From positions 128,348,758 through 128,412,757 of the forward strand of contig NC_134536.1 in assembly GCF_050624435.1 (NCBI RefSeq): 64,000 bases of DNA, read 5' to 3'. The stretch's first letter is position 1, and each line of letters starts with the position of its first letter. The notes under the pieces were generated by a model, which had not been told where the DNA came from, searched no databases, and saw nothing but the letters and a program-made list of their open reading frames with translations. Both the position numbers and the translations under genes were made by a program. Below are positions 58,913 through 64,000 of this stretch, in pieces. Origin of the DNA: Tenrec ecaudatus. Lineage: Eukaryota; Chordata; Mammalia; Afrosoricida; Tenrecidae.

Positions 58913-59174
58913 ATAGGTATAAATTCAAATGTGGGGGAGAGAAAGGGGTGTGGCGGGGAGGGACTTGGAAAAAGTAATAGTAACAGATTCTCAGATCCCA
59001 TGGGGCATTCTGCCTCCCAAGTATTAAATGGCAATTTCCTTGCAACTCCTGGGCTTAGCTATTTTTTAAACTAGCATGGGTTTGACCTGCTACTAAGAAG
59101 CCCGGTGGTTAAAAGTTTCTGTATTGGAATGTCCAGCTCCACTTCTGCGCTGCCACTGATACACAGTTGCAAGG

Positions 59175-59345
59175 AAAAACCAAACACTGCAGAGTTGATG
59201 CCCGCTCACAGAGATCCAATTGGACAGGGTAGAACTGCCCCTGCTGAGTTTCAAGACCTTGACACTCTATGGTCGTAGAAAGCTCCATCTTTCTTCTGCA
59301 GAGCAGGTGGTTTCCAACTGCTGACTCTACACCACCAGAGCCCCA
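59175..59345 (-). mobile_element. AfroSINE copy
   Basis: Reverse-strand SINE: gcagagttgatgcccgctcac, ggacagggtagaactgcccc and the head end acaccaccagagcccc. Confidence 0.8.
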
Positions 59346-59872
59346 GTCGCAAGGAAGGAAAGGTTAAATATCAGCAAAAAGGCGCTAGCGTTTACCCAAC
59401 CCTGCATGGTGACGGGCTGGGCGTATCCCCAAGGAAACAAGGCTTGTTGCTGTTCTGCCACCCACCATCTCCTGCCACATGCACTACTGGTGTCTCAAAA
59501 CGAGCAGAACCCGGGTTGGGACAATAGCATTTCGCCACGTGGGGCCTTCATGCCAGGAACAAGAGAACGGGGGAAAGCTTGTCAACCCGTCATTCCAACC
59601 ACAGGTTTTGTTTTTAAAGTACCTTTTTTCTGGGTTAACCAAAAGGGAAGTTTGGAAAGTCATTAGACTTTTTCTGGGGCTCCTGAAAGAGTGGGGGACA
59701 CTTTCCAACATGGATGGGGCATTTGTGGGGATGTACAGCTGTATATAGGCAGGCCCCCCAAGAGGATCGTTTCAGTTTGGGTAATCCGATGGAAGCGTTT
59801 TCACCACATGTACTCATTCATTGACTATCAGCTCCTCTTAGGTGCCAGGCACCATGAAGAATTCTTGCCTTC

Positions 59873-59924
59873 AAGAATCTATAAATCCAAAAAAATAAAT
59901 AAAATAAAAAAAGAATCTATAAAT
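59873..59924. mobile_element. Retroposition scar: A-rich tail only, between 14-bp direct repeats
   Basis: aagaatctataaat at 59873-59886 and again at 59911-59924, with 24 bp of A-rich sequence (ccaaaaaaataaataaaa...) between. This is the structure of a target-primed insertion that stopped after copying the tail. Confidence 0.7.
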
Positions 59925-60639
59925 TCAGTGACAAAGCCATGTACACTACTGAATTTTATTAGAGCGCTGATTTTACTTCCATGAGGGTAGAACACATAGA
60001 GGAAGAAATAATTTTCAAACTGCTCTTCTTTCTTCAAGCTAAATGTAGACTCTGCTGTAATTTATAAATAAACCAAAAAGTAGAGGTTGGTTTATGTAGA
60101 TGTCTGGGGTGGGGGTGCATGGGCACACACCATTTTCCCTTCCTATTTACCCCCACTCCACCCTACTCAGTTTATCTTTACAATTCCAAGTTTCTCATGA
60201 GATGTCAGAAAAACCAAAAGAGCTGACTTCCCATACATAAGAATGGAGATTAAGAATTCAGTTATCATGTTGGACAAGTTGAAAGCGCTACAATAATGAA
60301 TTTTTTAAATGGGGTTAAAACTCTAGAAGCTCACACTTCAGCAAGGAAGAAGTTTCTTAACAGGGTCAATAGCAATCTCATTCTGCATAAATACGAGAGG
60401 AGACAGGGCCAACAGGCCGCTGCCCCCGTTGTAACAGGTGCCCATGAGTCCATTTTCAAGGGCAACTGTCCCCTGGGGGCTTTCTGGGCTGTAATCTTTC
60501 AGTTGGCTTAAGCTCACCATGGGAGAAAGACCTGGTGGCTTGATTTTGTAAAGGGACCCTCCTAGGAAACCCTCAGGGGACGTCCCCTCTGTCACGGAGT
60601 GGGGACAAGTGTAAAATCCGCATCAGTTCATAAAATAAC

Positions 60640-60755
60640 CTTTATGGGAATCGAGCACCAGATCTTCCTCGTTGAGTCACTGAATGGATTCAAACTGCCA
60701 ACTTTTCAATTAGCAGGCGAGCACGTAGCCATGGCGCCAACAGGGCTCTTTCATA
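60640..60755 (-). mobile_element. AfroSINE 5' part
   Basis: Reverse strand: ggattcaaactgccaactttt, gcacgtagccatggcgccaac and agggctcttt at the head end. Confidence 0.55.
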
Positions 60756-61345
60756 CTAGGGTTCACTGGAGCCTAGTTTGGGATGTGAGTAGCTTTTATG
60801 TACACAGCCCTGCTTCGACAACTGCTCGTGTTTCTGGAGGGCTCCAACTGATAGTTTGGAGCAAAGTATTACCTGCACCATCACAGGACTGATGAGAAAC
60901 TTAAAAAAAACCCTTACCAGTTCATACCTTCTCTGTGCCAACTTTTCAAGCTAGGCACTACATTATTTCTAACCTTTAATAATCTACAAAGCATTCTTAA
61001 TTGTACAAATGAGGAGAGAAGCCTGCTCACAGGCACACTCACAGAGGCAGAGCGAGGGGTGGAACCAGGTTTCTTGGGCTCCAGGGAGCACACACTTCTC
61101 ATTGTGTGGCACTGCCTCCCTAAGTGTGACAGCTCAGATTCAGAGCCGCTCTTCCCATGGAAGACGGATTCGTAGTCTCTACTGGTGAAGGGATCAGATT
61201 CCATGGCTGGGAAGACAGGCGCTATAACTCAGCACCTAACTGGATTCGTTTGCATATTAAAAACTTAAGTTATGAATTCCCTGGAGAAGTGAATCCATTT
61301 CTATCTCCCAGGGAATAGATAAGATATGAACACTATAGGGCAGCC

Positions 61346-62237
61346 CTAATGGGCTAGTGGTTTAAAAAAAGACTCCAGTGTCTGCATGCCCTCAGCCCTG
61401 GGCCGCTTGGTACTGGAGGCCATAGGGCTCTTGAGGTTTCTTTTGCCTTGAGGAGAAAGGGTAGGAACCATGCGGGGGGGTGGGGATTGGGGCTGCCCAA
61501 AGGATTTCTGCAACTCTAAGGCAAAATGATAGTCCGCGTGTTCCGGCATCTCCCACACTGGCACCAGGGAACCACACTGCTCACACGGCACTTGGTCTTC
61601 AGCGTCTAGGAGACGCGGAGTGGGCACTGCCTCTTGAGCCACACCCAACGCTGACCTTGGGGTGGTTAAGGAAGCAAGCGTGTGGGAACTGCTCAGGGCC
61701 AAAGTTGTCCCCACAGGAGCTGCGCCGGCGGGTCCTGCATTCAACACCTCTCCACAAGCCGGCACGCGGCCTGGGGAATCCATCGGAGAGTGGCTTGGGA
61801 ACCCTTGAGGGCTGGAGCTCGGCTTTTGTGGAGAATAGGAAACCAAAGGATTACTAAACTGTTTCTGTTTTTGGGCTTCCAGACTTTTTTGCTTAAAGAA
61901 GGGCTCAATCCCTTTAGCCTGACTGGTCTGGAAAGGCAGTGCGGGTTTGGATGGTGACTTGGTCATGGGGGTCTGGGAGGTGGCGGTCAGTGATGAGAAA
62001 GATGCTTCTTTGCCTTTCTGCTTCTCTGCAGCTCTTTGGAAGAAGGATTCCAGACAATTGGGTGCTTTCTTGGTGGATGGACCACTTCCCTGGGTCTTAG
62101 CTTCTGAACTGGCACCTGGCACCTTTGGCAAATAACTGGGGTCACTGCTCAAGAAGACGGTGATGTCTGTGCCAGACCCAGGGGTAGAGGCAGAGAATTT
62201 GGAGGCCGAGAGGAAAAGCATCGTGAGAGGAGGGGAC
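61346..62237 (-). CDS. POLH: POLH, DNA polymerase eta, terminal coding exon (partial: rest lies off the window)
   Basis: The last coding exon of the Y-family polymerase that copies past UV photoproducts; its loss in human causes xeroderma pigmentosum variant. The acceptor (pyrimidine tract, then CAG) is at 62238-62240. The exon begins in phase (first base completes the preceding codon) with SPPLTMLFLSASKFSAS and ends ...LESFFKPLAH-stop, 296 residues. This is the regulatory tail after the catalytic core. Visible elements, in order: a PIP/RIR-like CLESFFQRA (about 62037-62067), a REV1-binding FF motif IEPFFKQKSL (about 61883-61913), a UBZ-type ubiquitin-binding zinc finger with CEQC and HADYH ligands (about 61514-61592), a basic nuclear-localisation stretch KRPRAEG and the C-terminal PIP box MQTLESFF (61360-61387). 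The linker between the FF motif and the UBZ differs most from human. No upstream exon is visible up to 64000. Converges with GTPBP2. Confidence 0.95.
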
Positions 62238-62602
62238 CTGTACAAAAGGAAAGAAACAAGGTGAGCCCTGATTTCCAAATTGAGGACAGAGTCAATGCCT
62301 AAAATGATTGGGAGTCTGCTTCTACCACAGAAGACATGACTACGTGGCCCAGCAGTGGTCCGGAAATGTTCCTGTGTATCTGATTGTTAACACAGGTTCA
62401 GCAGACCCGAGGGGTCAGATTACTGGTGTTTCTAGCAAGTTCTTAGCGGTGGCTGCTGCTGCTGACCAGAGACACTCTTTTGATTGAGAGGAAGACAATC
62501 ACTATTTTAGCAAACACCCACCTTAGTATAGTTCCCTGACAGCGGGGGATTCTTTTTAAAACACATTTCTGATGTTGAGCTGCTATGGTTCAGGGTTACA
62601 TG

Positions 62603-62636
62603 CACGCGCGCACGCGCACGCACACACACACACACT
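62603..62636 (+). repeat. (CGCA/CA)n microsatellite
   Basis: cacgcgcgcacgcgcacgc followed by CA units, in POLH last intron. Confidence 0.85.
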
Positions 62637-63584
62637 TCAGGGTTGGGCAAGAAAACAAAATTGTTTTTTTCATTCAAGGCAACAAAAACCCACCCTACAG
62701 CCCAGTGTTTCCTGAAGTGGGTGCTCCTGCCCCTTCAGGAGTGGGGCGCTGGGGTGATCCAGGCTGCTGCAAAGCGGTTTCCTACACTTTATCCCAGATT
62801 ATGGGTGATGGCACCAAAGTTTTCACTTGCCAGGGGGGCACTGACTAATTTATTTTTTTCCTGGAAAGGGGGTGGTAGGTCCAATCAGTTTGGGAACCTG
62901 TGGTTTAGAGTAATAGTTAATTATTTAATCATAAATAATAATAATAAACTGGAAAGACTGCAAACAAATCCTTTTAAGCCATCCCAGACGGATTTTCCAC
63001 TCTGCACTTTCTTGGGAATGAAATTCTACAACTCCTTTTGATCACCCATCCAGTGTCTCGGAAACAAAGATTGCTGTCACAGTTCCTCATTCTGCCCGTC
63101 ACCCACATCGGTTTTCACATGAGCGGAACTTCAGAGAACACATTCTTCTACCAGATGAGTCCCTCGGGTACAGAGAACGATCCACAATGCTGTGTGTCAC
63201 ACAGCGAGCATGAGGCGCTGTTTTTAAATGAAGGCAGTGCCTCCCCATCCTCAGGCTTTACATTTTGGGACAGCCGACCGGCAGGTCATCTTGATGCTTC
63301 CCGCACAATGAACCTCACAGCTGTCTAGTCTGGGATTAGGCAGTGTTCAGTCAGGTTTCACACAAACACAGTACTACAATGGTCACTTATCGAAAACATT
63401 TTAGTATTTAAAACAGTGTGAAATAAAAGGTAAATTATCCTACGTAAAGAACAAAGGCCCTCAAACTTCAGAGACCCTATCATATTGTAGAGGTCTGTAC
63501 AGTTAATAGTCGTGCCAATAAATCTACATACACGATGATTTCAGTGATTCACCAAACCATCATTTCAATATCGATCGTCCAGTC

Positions 63585-63650
63585 TGCTGTTGCTATGCGC
63601 CATCGAGTTCATCCCAGCGCTGCCCCCGAGTTTCCCGGGAGCAGATGACC
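63585..63650 (-). mobile_element. RTE/AfroSINE tail fragment
   Basis: gttgctatgcgccatcgagttcatcccagcgctgc looks like the reversed shared tail of RTE and AfroSINE. Confidence 0.4.
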
Positions 63651-63724
63651 AGGTCTTTTCTCCCACCGTAGAGAACTCCCTCATTATGCCACCTGGGCTC
63701 TTCAATCAATGTAATAGACATGTT

Positions 63725-63860
63725 GTTCATGGTCAAGTAGAGGGTCAGTGAAAAAGAGGGACATCCTCCCCCAGAGAGATTGACACAGTGGCCCGTAACA
63801 AGGGGCTCACACATTAACAGCCGGGAGGATGACATGTGCGGGACTGGGCAGCACCTACCA
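63725..63860 (+). mobile_element. BovB/RTE LINE 3' fragment
   Basis: gtcaagtagagggtcagtgaa, attgacacagtggcccgtaac and gcgggactgggcagc follow the BovB ORF2 end and 3' tail in order. Confidence 0.65.
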
Positions 63861-64000
63861 ACTAACAACATGCAAAATAAGTCAAGGATCCCAGGTGTGA
63901 AAACCACTCCTACTTGGGCAGCAAATGAACACACTTCAAAAAGATGTTCTTCCATACTTTGTCCAATTTCATGAGCAACTGAAGCAGAATTTACAATAAC

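Larger units (their letters stand above)
57313..61345. other. GTPBP2 3' UTR and GTPBP2-POLH convergent region
   Basis: 57313 to about 58320 is the likely GTPBP2 3' UTR. The rest holds SINEs (58735, 59175, 60640) and the A-tail scar (59873) and probably includes the long POLH 3' UTR in the other orientation. Confidence 0.65.
62238..64000 (-). other. POLH: POLH last intron (partial)
   Basis: Ends with a pyrimidine-rich tract and CAG on the minus strand. Contains a microsatellite (62603) and RTE pieces (63585, 63725). The previous POLH exon is not within the window. Confidence 0.8.

Noticed and set aside
63590-63960. An upstream POLH exon
   Set aside because: The minus-strand open frame is antisense of an RTE 3' fragment; no polymerase sequence and no matching donor.

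Overview
This is a mammalian nuclear DNA window. It reads as afrotherian, most likely a Malagasy tenrec such as Echinops. The species call rests on repeats: many tRNA-derived SINEs with the AfroSINE body and tail, several BovB/RTE LINE fragments, L1 copies with an afrotherian-type 3' end, and four short hAT elements whose ends match SPIN ('Space Invader') transposons. SPIN together with AfroSINE points to tenrecs. I made these assignments from memory of the consensus sequences, not by a search.

Five protein-coding genes are present, in the order known from human 6p21.1 but read from the opposite direction. They are MRPS18A (+, six coding exons, 2635-18494), RSPH9 (-, five exons, 30676-19061), MAD2L1BP (-, three exons, 41172-38171), GTPBP2 (+, twelve exons, 50098-57312) and the last coding exon of POLH (-, 62237-61346), whose other exons lie beyond the right edge. 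All exon junctions of the four complete genes have GT/AG boundaries and compatible phases. The predicted lengths (196, 276, 271 and 602 aa) equal or nearly equal the human proteins as I recall them, so the genes look intact. MRPS18A/RSPH9 and GTPBP2/POLH are tail-to-tail pairs, and MAD2L1BP/GTPBP2 is a divergent pair.

Four CpG-rich promoter regions lie at the gene starts. MRPS18A has ETS motifs and a YY1 motif over its ATG. RSPH9, a ciliary gene, has a perfect 14-bp RFX X-box palindrome. GTPBP2 has a ZNF143-type motif and a pure GGC repeat in its 5' leader.

The rest is intron and intergenic DNA rich in repeats. The 9 kb between MAD2L1BP and GTPBP2 is the most repeat-dense part. It holds two BovB copies (one with a 103-bp tandem duplication), an L1 ORF2 piece, two L1 3' ends in inverted orientation, a mariner-type palindrome and SINEs. 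The five genes act in unrelated processes: mitochondrial translation, ciliary radial spokes, spindle-checkpoint silencing, ribosome-rescue-related GTPase activity and translesion DNA synthesis. They are neighbours by ancestral synteny, not a functional cluster.

I found no new gene system. The most interesting local observations are a duplicated splice donor in GTPBP2 that would add 29 codons in frame, an in-frame upstream extension of GTPBP2 across the GGC repeat, the horizontally acquired SPIN and BovB elements, a shared 3' tail between an RTE LINE and the SINEs, and a retroposition scar that consists only of an A-rich tail between 14-bp repeats.
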